Below are positions 22,531-31,683 of a DNA stretch of 64,000 bases, piece by piece. The notes below the pieces were generated by a model that saw only the letters and a program-made list of their open reading frames with translations, was not told where the DNA came from and ran no database searches. The translations under genes and the position numbers were made by a program. How positions within the stretch are numbered: position 1 is the stretch's first letter; every line of letters begins with the position of its first letter. Source of the stretch: Laburnicola sp. R22_1 (taxonomy: Eukaryota > Ascomycota > Dothideomycetes > Pleosporales > Didymosphaeriaceae); NCBI GenBank assembly GCA_014281115.1, contig JACONQ010000003.1, forward strand, positions 4,030,001-4,094,000, given 5' to 3'.

Positions 22531-22745
22531 TCGTTACATTACGTGTTCCGAGTGAATTCTCTTCTTCATAGTGCTATTTGCCAAATATTCATGCCCCGAA
22601 CTCCCTTTTCTCTCAACTTTCCTGATCAACAATGCTACACTGAAGGGCAAATTGGATCTGGTAAAGTCCAGTGACTGAAACATGCCAAATTTAGCTCTGC
22701 CTCCACCAGCCACCCGTAGTACCGTCCATGGCATAGCATGCCGGC

Positions 22746-23177
22746 TTAGAATTGCAGCGTAAAAAAAATAAGGGGCTGCCCCTTCCAGAACACTCTCCCA
22801 AGATAGAAGCCAGGAGAGATGAGGCGGATCTCGTCGCGTACCCAGTGAGCAACGCAGGAGGTCTTTGAGTAGTCGAGGACGATGCATTCTTTGCCATCGA
22901 TCCAGCTCGGCTCGCGGACGATGCGAGCGAGGATGGCATCAAGGCCGAACACGGTGATCTTGTTCACAAGGGCCATCTTCTCTGCATCGAAGATCTTGCC
23001 CTGCCAGGCGAAGAGGTTGATGAACTTGGCGATCTCGGGCGTGAAGGGGGTGCCAGCCGCAACGATTGCCGTCCCTACCCCCTCGCCGTTCGGAACGGTG
23101 CCGGCTTCGAGGCTCGTGAAGAGATCACTGAGCTCGGATTCGGTCATGTTGAGCAGCTTTTCGACATTGTATGCCAT
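22746..23177 (-). CDS. Conserved small protein of unknown function beside heme peroxidases
   Basis: A single-exon frame of 143 residues starting MAYNVEKLLNMTESEL. Strongly patterned blocks are VGTAIVAAGTPFTPEIAKFI, FAWQGKIFDAEK, EPSWIDGKECIVLDYSKTS and WVRDEIRLISPGFYLGRVFW, ending in FTLQF. I recall similar proteins of unknown function in bacteria and fungi, but this could not be checked. The motif order (DGKECIVLDY, then RDEIRLISPGFYLG) suggests a small ligand-binding beta-barrel. The frame stays open 36 codons further upstream, to an ATG in the ATGA-repeat leader; ATG 23177 is preferred because the extra segment is low-complexity His/Ser/Pro. It is divergent from the 23792 gene. Confidence 0.75.
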   Translation of the reverse strand: MAYNVEKLLNMTESELSDLFTSLEAGTVPNGEGVGTAIVAAGTPFTPEIAKFINLFAWQGKIFDAEKMALVNKITVFGLDAILARIVREPSWIDGKECIVLDYSKTSCVAHWVRDEIRLISPGFYLGRVFWKGQPLIFFTLQF

Positions 23178-23275
23178 TGTGGCTTTCTCTGCTAGATTAT
23201 GGGAGCTCTGAAAACAGGAAGGGAGGGTGGACAATTGGTGGCGAGGATGAGGTGATTGATGATGGTGTTTTGACA

Positions 23276-23298
23276 GTTCATTCATTCATTCATTCATA
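23276..23298. repeat. CATT tetranucleotide repeat in the 5' leader
   Basis: About five CATT units. On the minus strand they read ATGA repeats within the leader of the small conserved gene, giving several overlapping upstream ATGs, one of which opens the in-frame extension. Confidence 0.6.
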
Positions 23299-23300
23299 TC

Positions 23301-23308
23301 CATTTATA
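23301..23308 (-). promoter_or_regulatory. Candidate TATA box for the small conserved gene
   Basis: Minus-strand TATAAATG about 125 bp upstream of ATG 23177. A start of transcription about 30 bp downstream would place the ATGA-repeat leader in the mRNA. Confidence 0.4.
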
Positions 23309-23725
23309 GTCGACCTAACCTTTTTACAGATTACAAGACTTAACAGCAAGGATAACTAAGATTTAACAGCTAAAGTGCGTAAAAAAAGGGCGCAATTGGG
23401 ATTCGCTATAGTGGGAAGCTAAAGCATGACGCAATAAATACAATTGTTAACTTTAAACTGTGGACTGTGTAAAACTCAACAAAGGACTCAACGGATCTGC
23501 ATCGAAGAGCCTGTTTTGACAGTTTGTTGACACCAACTACACGAGCTCAGCCAGCCCGTGGCGGCCGGACACGATCATGAGTGTTGAGGTCGGACGACGC
23601 GGATGCACGCAAACACTAGACAGGCCATTGTGGCGTTTCGAGGCAGCGACATGTGAATGTACGCATGCTTACGCGGCCTCGTGCCCAACCGCATGCTGGC
23701 GTTGAGCGAGCGTCGTCCGAGGGCC

Positions 23726-23733
23726 TATAAAAG
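23726..23733 (+). promoter_or_regulatory. TATA box upstream of the two-gene overlap
   Basis: TATAAAAG, a textbook eukaryotic TATA box, lies 58 bp before ATG 23792. Transcription would start near 23757, leaving a short leader of about 35 nt and an ATG in good context (CACGATGG). No bacterial -35/-10 pair or Shine-Dalgarno sequence is evident here. Confidence 0.6.
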
Positions 23734-23791
23734 CAGCAGCTAGTTCAACCCGACGCCCTCCATCGCACTCGACCGCCTTCCTGGAACCACG

Positions 23792-25069
23792 ATGGCCATG
23801 GTAGGCCAGTCCCACATCTTCGTCGCCGCGCCGGTGCGCCCCGGCGCGGCGGGAGCGCTGACTGGCCTGCTCGAAAGCATGAACGCGGCGCCGGGCACGG
23901 CTGACGCCGACAACGCGCTGGTGCCCTTTGGCCGCATCCCAACCATCCACGTCGCCCGCTTCGTCCTCCTCGACGACCCTTCGCTTCCGGATCGCGGGCA
24001 GATAGCCAAGCAGCTGCCCGCGTCGGAGCCGCTGCGTCTCGCCTTCATCGCGGATTGCGACGGCACCGCCGACGAGCTGCTGCGCGCGCTCGTCCGGCTC
24101 GCTACCCCCGGCCTGCAGCAGATCTTCGGCCGCTGCAGCGACTGGGACCCCGGCGCTGATCTGCTCGCCTGGCTCCGCGCCCACCGCATCGTCGCGGCGG
24201 CGACGTACGCCAACTGGCCAGGCCGCACCATGACGCAAATTCGCGAAGAGGCCGCGCTCCACGCTGCCCTGCGCAAGACCCGTCTCGCCCATCCGCGCGC
24301 CTCGCCCGAACAGCTGCGCCCTCTCCTGCTCGCTGCCGCCCGCCGCGTCCCGCTCACCCCGCTCCGGGCCCCCTCCTTGGCCGACAAGGTGGCGCACATG
24401 GTCGACTTCCTGCGGCTGCCGCTGTATGCCGCGCTACTGTCGCCGCTCCTCATCCCCGCTCTGCCTTTCCTCGTCCTCCTGCTGCGCTGGCGCGAAACCC
24501 ACGATCCCGTGCTCGCCCCCGTTCCCTCGATTCCGCGCATCAAGCTGCTGTCCTCCATCGAGGACCGTGACGTGACCAACCAATACAGCGCCATCGGCTC
24601 GCTCAAACCCGGCCGTTTCCGCCGCTGGCTGACCGTTGCCATCCTTTGGATCATCGACTGGAGCGCCCGCCACCTCTACACGGCCGGCCGGCTGGGTCGC
24701 GTCAACACCATCCATTTCGCCAGCTGGACCTTCCTCGACGACAAGCGGCGGCTGCTCTTCGCCAGCAATTACGACGGCAGCCGTGAGGCCTACAACGACG
24801 ACTTCATCAACAAGGTTGCCTTTGGGCTCAACCTCTCCTTCTCCAACGGCCTCGGCTACCCGCAGACCAACTGGCTGGTCTTGGACGGCGCCCGCCACGA
24901 GCAGGACTTCAAGCGCTACCTGTTCCACCACCAGATCCCAACCCAGGTCTGGTACAAAGCCATGCCCGGTCTCACCACGTACGATTTCGCCCGCAACACC
25001 CGCATCCGCCAAGGCCTCACTGCAAACCTGACCGGCTCCGTGCTCCGAGCCTGGATCGCTGAGATATGA
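23792..25069 (+). CDS. Two-module membrane protein of unknown function, DyP partner
   Basis: Intronless, markedly G+C-rich frame of 425 residues. Two related modules are visible: residues about 49-165 (IPTIHVARFVLLDD, later LRLAFIADCDGT) and about 304-415 (VNTIHFASWTFLDD, later RRLLFASNYDGS and FINKVAFGLNLSFSNGLGYP). Between them lies one strongly hydrophobic segment at about 207-233 (LLSPLLIPALPFLVLLL) and a weaker one at 279-290, suggesting membrane anchoring. I recall similar unnamed proteins beside DyP peroxidases in bacteria; no function is known to me. Its stop TGA overlaps the next start as ATGA, as in a bacterial operon. Composition, lack of introns and overlap point to transfer from a bacterium. 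Confidence 0.8.
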   Translation: MAMVGQSHIFVAAPVRPGAAGALTGLLESMNAAPGTADADNALVPFGRIPTIHVARFVLLDDPSLPDRGQIAKQLPASEPLRLAFIADCDGTADELLRALVRLATPGLQQIFGRCSDWDPGADLLAWLRAHRIVAAATYANWPGRTMTQIREEAALHAALRKTRLAHPRASPEQLRPLLLAAARRVPLTPLRAPSLADKVAHMVDFLRLPLYAALLSPLLIPALPFLVLLLRWRETHDPVLAPVPSIPRIKLLSSIEDRDVTNQYSAIGSLKPGRFRRWLTVAILWIIDWSARHLYTAGRLGRVNTIHFASWTFLDDKRRLLFASNYDGSREAYNDDFINKVAFGLNLSFSNGLGYPQTNWLVLDGARHEQDFKRYLFHHQIPTQVWYKAMPGLTTYDFARNTRIRQGLTANLTGSVLRAWIAEI

Positions 25070-26496
25070 GAATGGCCGCCAACAACGACGCCGCCGATAT
25101 TCAGCCGATAGCTAATCGCGCCTTCGCTTCGCTCACCGGCGCTTGCTACCTGCTGCTGCGCATCCAAGATCCCGCCCTGGCCAAACCCTGGCTGCGCTCC
25201 CTCGACCTCGCCTCGCTGGCGCAAGCCCGCACGCAGCGTCTGCCGCAAGTTTGCCAGATTGCCTTCACCGCCGCCGGTCTGCGCGCGCTGGGCATCGACG
25301 TCACCCCCGGAGCCGGCTTCGACCCGCAATTCATCGACGGTATAGCTGGCGACGAACGCCGCTCGCATCAGCTAGGAGACGAAGGCGCCAATGCCCCCGC
25401 CCGCTGGCACTGGGGCGTCGGCGAACAAGAGCCGCATATCCTGCTGGTCCTGCTTGCCGCGAACACCGCCATCGACCGCCTGGCCGAAGATCGACGCAGC
25501 GCTGCCGTGGCCGCCGGCTGCGTGGTCATCAGCGGCAATACCCCAACCACCACCACCACCCCGCTCGACCGCGAACCTTTTGGCTTTGCTGACGGCATCT
25601 CGCGGCCCGAGTACGATTGGGGCGGCACGCTCACCCCCGGCGGTGCCCGTGACCGCAATTATCGCAATCTGACGGCCATGGGCGAGTTGCTGCTCGGCTA
25701 TCCCAACGAATACGGCTTCATCGGCGATTACCCTACCCGCGGGCTGGGCCGCAACGGCTCCTACCTGGTCTACCGCCAGCTAGCGCAGGATGTCGCCGGC
25801 TTCTGGCAATGGCTAGCGCGTCAAGCCGGCGACGGCGCCATTGCGCTGGCCGAACGCATGGTCGGCCGTCAACTCGACGGCGCTCCCCTCCCCGGGCTCC
25901 AATCCGCCACCATCATGGGCACTGACGATCCGCGCAACGCCTTCCTATTTACCGATGATGCCGATGGTCGGGTCTGCCCGATTGGCGCGCATATCCGCCG
26001 CGTCAATCCGCGCAGCAGCGACGATCCGCAGGGGGACCGTGGCTTCGCACGCAACCTCATCTCCACTCTCGGCTTTAGCGGCACCGCGATGCACGATGCC
26101 GTCGCCTCCACCCGCTTCCATCGCCTGGTCCGTCGCAGCCGCCCCTACGGCCCGGTGATTGCTCCGCAAACCGCGATGAAGGGTACGGGCACGGACCAGG
26201 AGACCGGCTTGCATTTCGTCTGCCTCAACGCCAGCCTAGCCCGCCAGTTCGAGTTCGTCCAGGGCGCCTGGGCCGCCAGCGCCAAATTCGCTGGCCTCGC
26301 CGCCGAGCAGGACCCGCTGCTGGGCAACCGCCTGCCACTCGCCGGCGGGCAGCCGACCGATGCCTTCAGCTACACGGATGCCGACGCATGCCCCCGTACC
26401 ATCAGCGGCCTCCCGCAATTCGTCACCGTGCGCGGCGGCGCCTATTTCTTCATGCCCGGCCTGCGCGGCCTAGCGCAAATATTGGCAGATGGCTGA
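25066..26496 (+). CDS. DyP-type heme peroxidase
   Basis: Intronless frame of 476 residues. The hallmark GXXDG motif is present as FGFADGIS (residues 173-177; Asp176 is the distal catalytic acid). The proximal histidine lies in CPIGAHIRRVNPR (His309) and the distal arginine region in RRSRPYGP (about 356-361). DyP peroxidases oxidise aromatic or other organic substrates with H2O2 or organic hydroperoxides. No signal peptide or Tat motif is seen, so cytosolic or membrane-associated through its partner. The ATG at 25066 overlaps the preceding stop by four bases (ATGA). A second in-frame ATG follows at 25072 and could serve after reinitiation. G+C is high and codon use unlike intron-bearing neighbours. 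Confidence 0.9.
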   Translation: MRMAANNDAADIQPIANRAFASLTGACYLLLRIQDPALAKPWLRSLDLASLAQARTQRLPQVCQIAFTAAGLRALGIDVTPGAGFDPQFIDGIAGDERRSHQLGDEGANAPARWHWGVGEQEPHILLVLLAANTAIDRLAEDRRSAAVAAGCVVISGNTPTTTTTPLDREPFGFADGISRPEYDWGGTLTPGGARDRNYRNLTAMGELLLGYPNEYGFIGDYPTRGLGRNGSYLVYRQLAQDVAGFWQWLARQAGDGAIALAERMVGRQLDGAPLPGLQSATIMGTDDPRNAFLFTDDADGRVCPIGAHIRRVNPRSSDDPQGDRGFARNLISTLGFSGTAMHDAVASTRFHRLVRRSRPYGPVIAPQTAMKGTGTDQETGLHFVCLNASLARQFEFVQGAWAASAKFAGLAAEQDPLLGNRLPLAGGQPTDAFSYTDADACPRTISGLPQFVTVRGGAYFFMPGLRGLAQILADG

Positions 26497-27142
26497 TGGG
26501 CAGTGACGGCCTCGGTCTACCCCTTCAAAGAGATGGTGAGTCTTGGAAGCCGCCCATAAGGCAGCAGACCCATCAATCAAAGAACAGATACAACTCTACC
26601 AGAGCTAGGGCGAGGCGGACATGATGTCCATACGGAGGATAATACCGACTCACCCTCGGCCCCCCTCCCTCTCCATCAGCCAATGCTGATGGCCAGAAAT
26701 GCTCACTTCCCTCCGTCTCATGCCTGACTTCGGACAGCGCAAGGCGTAGGTATCTAAATTGACTTCTCTTCTTCACCTTCCAACTACGACACTGCAACTT
26801 TATGGATAATTGACCGTGACCTTCCCGTTTAAAGAACAAAAGTGCCTTGTCTCTTTCGGCTGTTTCGCCCCCATTCTTCGGGCACATGACGCTTTTCGTG
26901 CATAGAAGAAGGGCACTCATTGGGAGCATGTAGCGATTTGTTTCCGTCTTGGGTCAGATGAGTATGGATATATATGTGTGCGAATGGGCTCAGAGGCGAT
27001 GATGGTAGTAGGAGTGTGTAAACGCCATGCATATTTATAGAAAACTGAGCAAATTGGCTAGCTAACGGTACTTTTCTATGATCAAAAACCTAATGCGTTT
27101 GATCATCTCCCTTGTAAGCCTGTTCCTATTTTGCATCGAGGC
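26497..27142. other. Convergent intergenic region
   Basis: A 0.65-kb A+T-richer gap between the DyP gene and the convergent catalase-like gene. It presumably holds both 3' untranslated regions. No gene recognised; the minus-strand open frames at 26573-27032 are unlike known proteins. Confidence 0.4.
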
Positions 27143-28336
27143 CTACAGCGCCAAGGGCGGGTTGAAGGTCTCGCTGCCGTCCGGCTCGACGTGCGGCGTG
27201 GCGTTCATGTGCTGGCGCAACCGCGACAGCGTCTGGTAGATGGTGAGCCGTCCGCGGTTCTGGTTGCCCAGCGGGCGATGCGCCGGCAGGCAATGCCACG
27301 GGTTGATGGACAGGCGGCTGGCGAAGGCGAGCTGGGCGTCGGTGTCGAAGCGCTGGCTCGGTAGTTCGAGCGTGGCAACCACGACGGGCGGGCAGTCGGG
27401 CGCGGTCCAACGCACGGATGCATGCTCGATGGGCATGCGTTGCGCGTCGCTCTGCAGCTGCAGCAGCATCTCGAAGCGCGCCGGCTGGGCGGCGAGGGTG
27501 CGTGCCATGGCTTCGCGCAGGTAATTGTCCGAAGGGCGGCCTGGCAAGCCGGGGATGCGGCTGCGGGCGGCGCCCACGGGCCGGAAGCGGTATTGCATCG
27601 CCTGGCCCTCGCCGAGCAGGTAGGGCACACAGCTCCAGTACTCGGTCTCGAGCGGGCTCGTCTGCGTGCGCGACCAAAGGGCCTGCATCAGCGCATCGAG
27701 GAAATGGCCGCCGGGGCCGATGAAGTAGAACAGCGGCAAGCCGCGGGCGACGGCAGCCTGCAGCTCCGCGTTGGCGGCTAGGTCGGGCGTGGTGAAGACG
27801 GGGGTGCTGATGGCGGTCAGGTCCTGCGTGAAGCGCTCGTCGTCGAGCAGCTTGGGGCCCGGCACGCCCATGACCTTGACGCCGATGCTCAGCACGCCGA
27901 CGTCGTCCACGTCGGGCGGCTGCGCGGGCCCCGGGCCGCTGAGGCGCACCCAGACCGGGTATCGGCGCGGCTGCTCGAACAGGCCGTGGCGCAGCTGGTC
28001 GGGCAGGCCGTCATGGATCACCAGCTCGCCGCGCACCACGCCGTGCGTCTTTGTGTTGCCGGCGCGCTGCACCGTGCCGGCGGTATAGTGCGTGCGCAGG
28101 TACTGCGACATGCTGTCGATGATGTCGGCGACCAATTCGTCCTCGCCCGCCATGCGCTGTTCCTCGGCGAGCGCGAGGTCGTTGTCTGGCAGCCGCGCAC
28201 GGATCAGCGCCTGCACCAGGCGCGTGAGCGGCTCGCGTGCCATCGCGTCGACGAACCAACGGAAGAATGGATCGATGCGCCGCTCGACGTGCAGCGCGCC
28301 GACGAGCAAATCGTGCACGGCCTGTAGGGCTGACAT
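27143..28336 (-). CDS. Catalase-related heme protein (y4iL-like)
   Basis: Intronless G+C-rich frame of 397 residues starting MSALQAVHDLL. It belongs to the catalase-like clade exemplified by rhizobial y4iL rather than true catalases. The distal heme histidine is in GNTKTHGVVRGEL (His98). The proximal RxxxY signature is RLTIY (Arg363, Tyr367), preceded by the clade block NPWHCLPAHRPLGNQNRG. At 397 residues it lacks the long C-terminal parts of large catalases. Relatives include catalase-type enzymes that act on fatty-acid hydroperoxides (allene oxide synthase type). That is a plausible role here beside an alpha-dioxygenase, but it is inference. No signal peptide. Composition matches the DyP gene pair, suggesting a common origin. 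Confidence 0.85.
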   Translation of the reverse strand: MSALQAVHDLLVGALHVERRIDPFFRWFVDAMAREPLTRLVQALIRARLPDNDLALAEEQRMAGEDELVADIIDSMSQYLRTHYTAGTVQRAGNTKTHGVVRGELVIHDGLPDQLRHGLFEQPRRYPVWVRLSGPGPAQPPDVDDVGVLSIGVKVMGVPGPKLLDDERFTQDLTAISTPVFTTPDLAANAELQAAVARGLPLFYFIGPGGHFLDALMQALWSRTQTSPLETEYWSCVPYLLGEGQAMQYRFRPVGAARSRIPGLPGRPSDNYLREAMARTLAAQPARFEMLLQLQSDAQRMPIEHASVRWTAPDCPPVVVATLELPSQRFDTDAQLAFASRLSINPWHCLPAHRPLGNQNRGRLTIYQTLSRLRQHMNATPHVEPDGSETFNPPLAL

Positions 28337-29778
28337 GATGCTACCAGGACTGTCTCTCGGGAAGCAAAGCAGAAGCTGAAAACGTCAAGTGAAGTGCATT
28401 GTTTGCTTCAGCGCTCCAGCCTCCAGCTATATCCCCTCCCAACATCGCCCGTACACGGGCCACCTTGAAGTGGCCAATCCATGGTTCCTGAGGGAACCCC
28501 AACCGACATGCTGAGTCCTATCGGATTTGTCGGAGAATCGCATCTTAGATGGTGTGCAGATGGTTCTATATATATAACGCTTGGAGATCCCGTCAAGTTA
28601 TTCGTACAATACACCAGTTTCGACCTTGTGGAACAGGACACTTGTCGTTATTCCTTCTTTTTTGCTGGCGTACCATGTACAAAGCGCGCCATTCGCGTCC
28701 GGAGCAATCCAGGCACGGCGACAGTTCACACGACTTCCTTGTGCGGCATTCCTGCTCACGCAGTCAGTCCATACCTCCCTCGATCCAGTACGAAAAAGAG
28801 CCTTGGAGGCGCTAGCGCGCTTACTATACTCGTTTATAACGTCATCAAAAAGTGGCGAAACTCGTCCACACCAATGCAAGCACTTGCTTAGCCTAGGCAC
28901 GCTGGGTGGCCCTTCGAAAAACTTCCCAACATTATTGGGAGCTACACCACAATTAATCTTACCCGCCGATAAGGATGGTGGCTGGCAGGATTCTTGTACG
29001 AGGCTGACGTGACGACCGACCACACGCTTACCGTAGGTCCGGGCCTAACGCGCGCCGAGCCGCAACGCGCGGCAAACACGAAAACACCCTACACGTTAAC
29101 ACTACCTACCGCAGCTAATATGGGGTCTCTCAAAGTAGCGCTTAGCGTAATTTAATTACTAGAGCTTCGTAAATCTATCAACTATATAAAAATTATAAAA
29201 AAGTATAATATTATACACTCTTATACACTCTATACTTACAGCAGAGGTTAGCTACCTTGGCTACAGGAGCGGCACTGTTAAATGCCTCTAATTGGTCGCT
29301 CCAAATGTAAAGCTAGTTTGGGAACTAGTAGACTAGGCACTCCTTGCCAGGGTTCGTCTACTTACCCCGCAAATCGAATAGTAGGACTGTAGCTGGTACA
29401 AAACTATCGTTTAATATGGATCAGCGCGGAAAATGTACCGGATGCGTGTTAGATGTCACACCTCGGCCTTCTCGGTTCGCCATGTATTCATGTGACTGCG
29501 GCCGCAATAGGAAGCTGCATGTAAATGCTTCTCGGTTTACGCACCGTATTGGAAGTCGACAACTTACAACTCCCCTTTTCGACGAACATGCCCAGTGTAG
29601 ACTACGTGCCAACATTTGGGGGTAACGAGGATGGAAGTTGCTCCAAATTACGTACTGCCACAATACAAGTGCAGTTAATCCCCTTTTCGCAGCCTGATAT
29701 TTGAATCCTTTGCGCTTAGAACATATTTGCGCATTTTTCACTTTGTTGCCATTGTCCCATGCTCGCAGCCTACTCGCT
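28337..29778. other. Intergenic, upstream of catalase-like and FAD oxidase genes
   Basis: A divergent 1.4-kb region. A GATATAG element near 28426-28433 could be the catalase-like gene's TATA box (about 95 bp from its ATG). Overlapping frames at 28481-29023 on both strands and 29344-29625 on plus match nothing I recognise. 29150-29240 is TA-rich with a doubled ACACTCTTATACACTC-like motif. Confidence 0.4.
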
Positions 29779-31413
29779 ATGGCTTACCGCTATGTGATCG
29801 GTTTTCTTGCGCTGGCATGGTCGAGTTGCGCTGAGCCTTTTAATACCTTCGATGGACCCGGCCACCCCGCCTGTAACGACGTCGCAAAGGTCTACGATCC
29901 GACTTCCGTGGATGAAATGGTGGACATTGTTCGCGATGCAGCAAAGGACAACATACCCGTGCGAGCAAGTGGAAAAGGCCATATGTGGTACGATACCATG
30001 TGCAGCGACGATCCTAGGACCATCATCATCCGTACTGAACATGTTAACGGGATTTCCGACTTTGACCTGCCCGAAGGCGCATCCGAGGGCTCTGTCATGA
30101 TTGAAGCAGGCGTCACCTTCTTCCAGCTCGCCGAATATCTGCATGCGAAGGGCGCAAATCCTGGGTATACGCTCGTCAACTGGAACATTACTCTGGCGGG
30201 CAGCGTGGCCATGGGTGCGCATCGCAGCAGCCTCAGGGAAGACAGCATGGTGGCAGCCGGAGCGCTCGAACTTCACATCATCGACGGAAATGGCAACATT
30301 ACTGTGGTGAAGCGCGACAATGATGACGAGGATTGGCTTGCGGCGTCGACGTCCCTGGGACTACTTGGTGTCATTGCGCGCATGAAATTCAAGATCTATC
30401 CGGACTTTAAGGTCTACGCCGAGCAAAAAATGTAGGAGCCTGTCCCTTTGGCGCGGAATTGGTGCTGATGAACCTTAGTCTTTCGGAGAAGGAGGTACTC
30501 GATGGAGACATATACGGGCTGATTGCACCATACGCAACAGCCAATCTCTGGTGGTGGCCTTATCTAAGGAAGTTCCACCATAGGTACTATGATCAGGTCG
30601 ATGCCGACAAGTCCACCCAAGAGGGCTTCCAATCAACATTCAGCGTTACTAAGGCGGAGGCTGACATTGCGCTCGGCCTTCTCAACTCAGGTTAGTGACC
30701 CTAGTATGCTTCGACGTCGCTAGTTGCTAACAATTCCCATAGGAAAGTACCTTGCAACGTCGAATTGGTTCGCGGAGACACTTTTTTTCGGCTTGTGGTC
30801 TCTTCCCAACTTTCGTGAAAAGACTACAAACAAGGCTATTCTTACTTGGCCCGTGTATGGCTGGAACTACGATGTCCTGATTGGCGGTCTCTACCCAGAC
30901 CATGGCACCCAGTGGGACTTTGGCCTTCGCGGGCACACACTCGAACTTGCTTTCCCTGTCACACAAGCGAACGCCGTACTGAAGCGCGTCCGCAAAGCCT
31001 TCGACGACTCGGCAGAAAATGGTAAGGTGATGACCTCTACGTACAGGAGCGGCATCAACATCAAATTCGGAAAGGCGTACTTTGATCTCCTCGGCCAAGG
31101 TACGACGAACACTTCGGATGGCGCGGACTGGAGCAAAGGTGCGATCATGTTCGATTTCCCGAGCTTCCAGCCCACGATTGGCGATCGTTTGAGATACAAC
31201 GAGCCGTTCTACCATGATCTTGCGGAAGCGCTCATCAATGAGTTCCCGTGTCGCCCCCATTGGACCAAGAATACACGGGAGGTGTTTAAGCTGGCCAAGG
31301 AGAAGATTGACCCGACGCATCTCGCTCGATTCAAGGCGGTTAGAGAGAAGTTTGACCCTAAAGGGATTTTCAAGAGCGTTGTAGGAGAGATCCTCGGTCT
31401 GTATGACGATTAA
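29779..31413 (+). CDS. Secreted FAD-linked oxidase (sugar-lactone oxidase type)
   Basis: Exons 29779-30431, 30479-30690 and 30743-31413 (introns 47 and 52 bp) give exactly 512 codons, 511 residues. The N-terminus MAYRYVIGFLALAWSSCAEP is a likely signal peptide, so the enzyme probably enters the secretory pathway. The PCMH-type FAD domain is visible as DEMVDIVRDA, IPVRASGKGHMWYD, GVTFFQLAEYLH and GSVAMGAHRSS. The second intron removal gives LNSGKYLATS. The C-terminal half (NEPFYHDLAEAL, HWTKNTREVFKLAKEK, ending FDPKGIFKSVVGEILGLYDD) matches the aldonolactone-oxidase family. The substrate is unknown. An upstream non-ATG frame extension exists but ATG 29779 starts the signal peptide. Confidence 0.85.
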
Positions 31414-31683
31414 GGTGAGCTTTGTGTGAGGGGCATACTACTCGAGCAAGATTAATATTACCCTTTGTCCACAATCCGTACGCTTTGATCTTAGCTGGCT
31501 TTCATGACTCCTAACAAAACCTTGGAAGTTGTGACCATCAGAATCACCCGTAGAATCTAGCCCAGACTAAGCTTGCCCTACTACTGCATAACCTTGAACA
31601 ACCCTAGTGGAACCAAGAACACCGTGCGTGCCGTAGAATCTTGCATATACATCAGGAAAGTTTTTCTGCTCAACTATGCAAAT

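Noticed and set aside
23669..24654. Long open frames (242 and 304 codons) antisense to the 425-residue gene
   Set aside because: They are G+C-rich codon shadows: translations are Arg/Ser/Ala-rich with no domain pattern, while the sense strand has a coherent duplicated domain.
27126..28327. Several open frames on the plus strand and in other minus frames across the catalase-like gene
   Set aside because: Compositional shadows of the real 397-residue frame; no family resemblance.
23700..28400. Bacterial contamination or chimeric assembly as the source of the G+C-rich genes
   Set aside because: Not favoured: the segments are interleaved with A+T-richer intergenic DNA, have TATA-like promoters and lie between intron-bearing fungal genes. 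It cannot be excluded without read mapping.
28481..29023. Overlapping open frames on both strands, up to 143 codons
   Set aside because: No motif, signal or intron structure supports any of them; kept as intergenic.
29344..29625. A 93-codon Cys-containing frame that faintly recalls a cyanovirin-type lectin
   Set aside because: Cysteine spacing and core motifs do not match; too weak to call.
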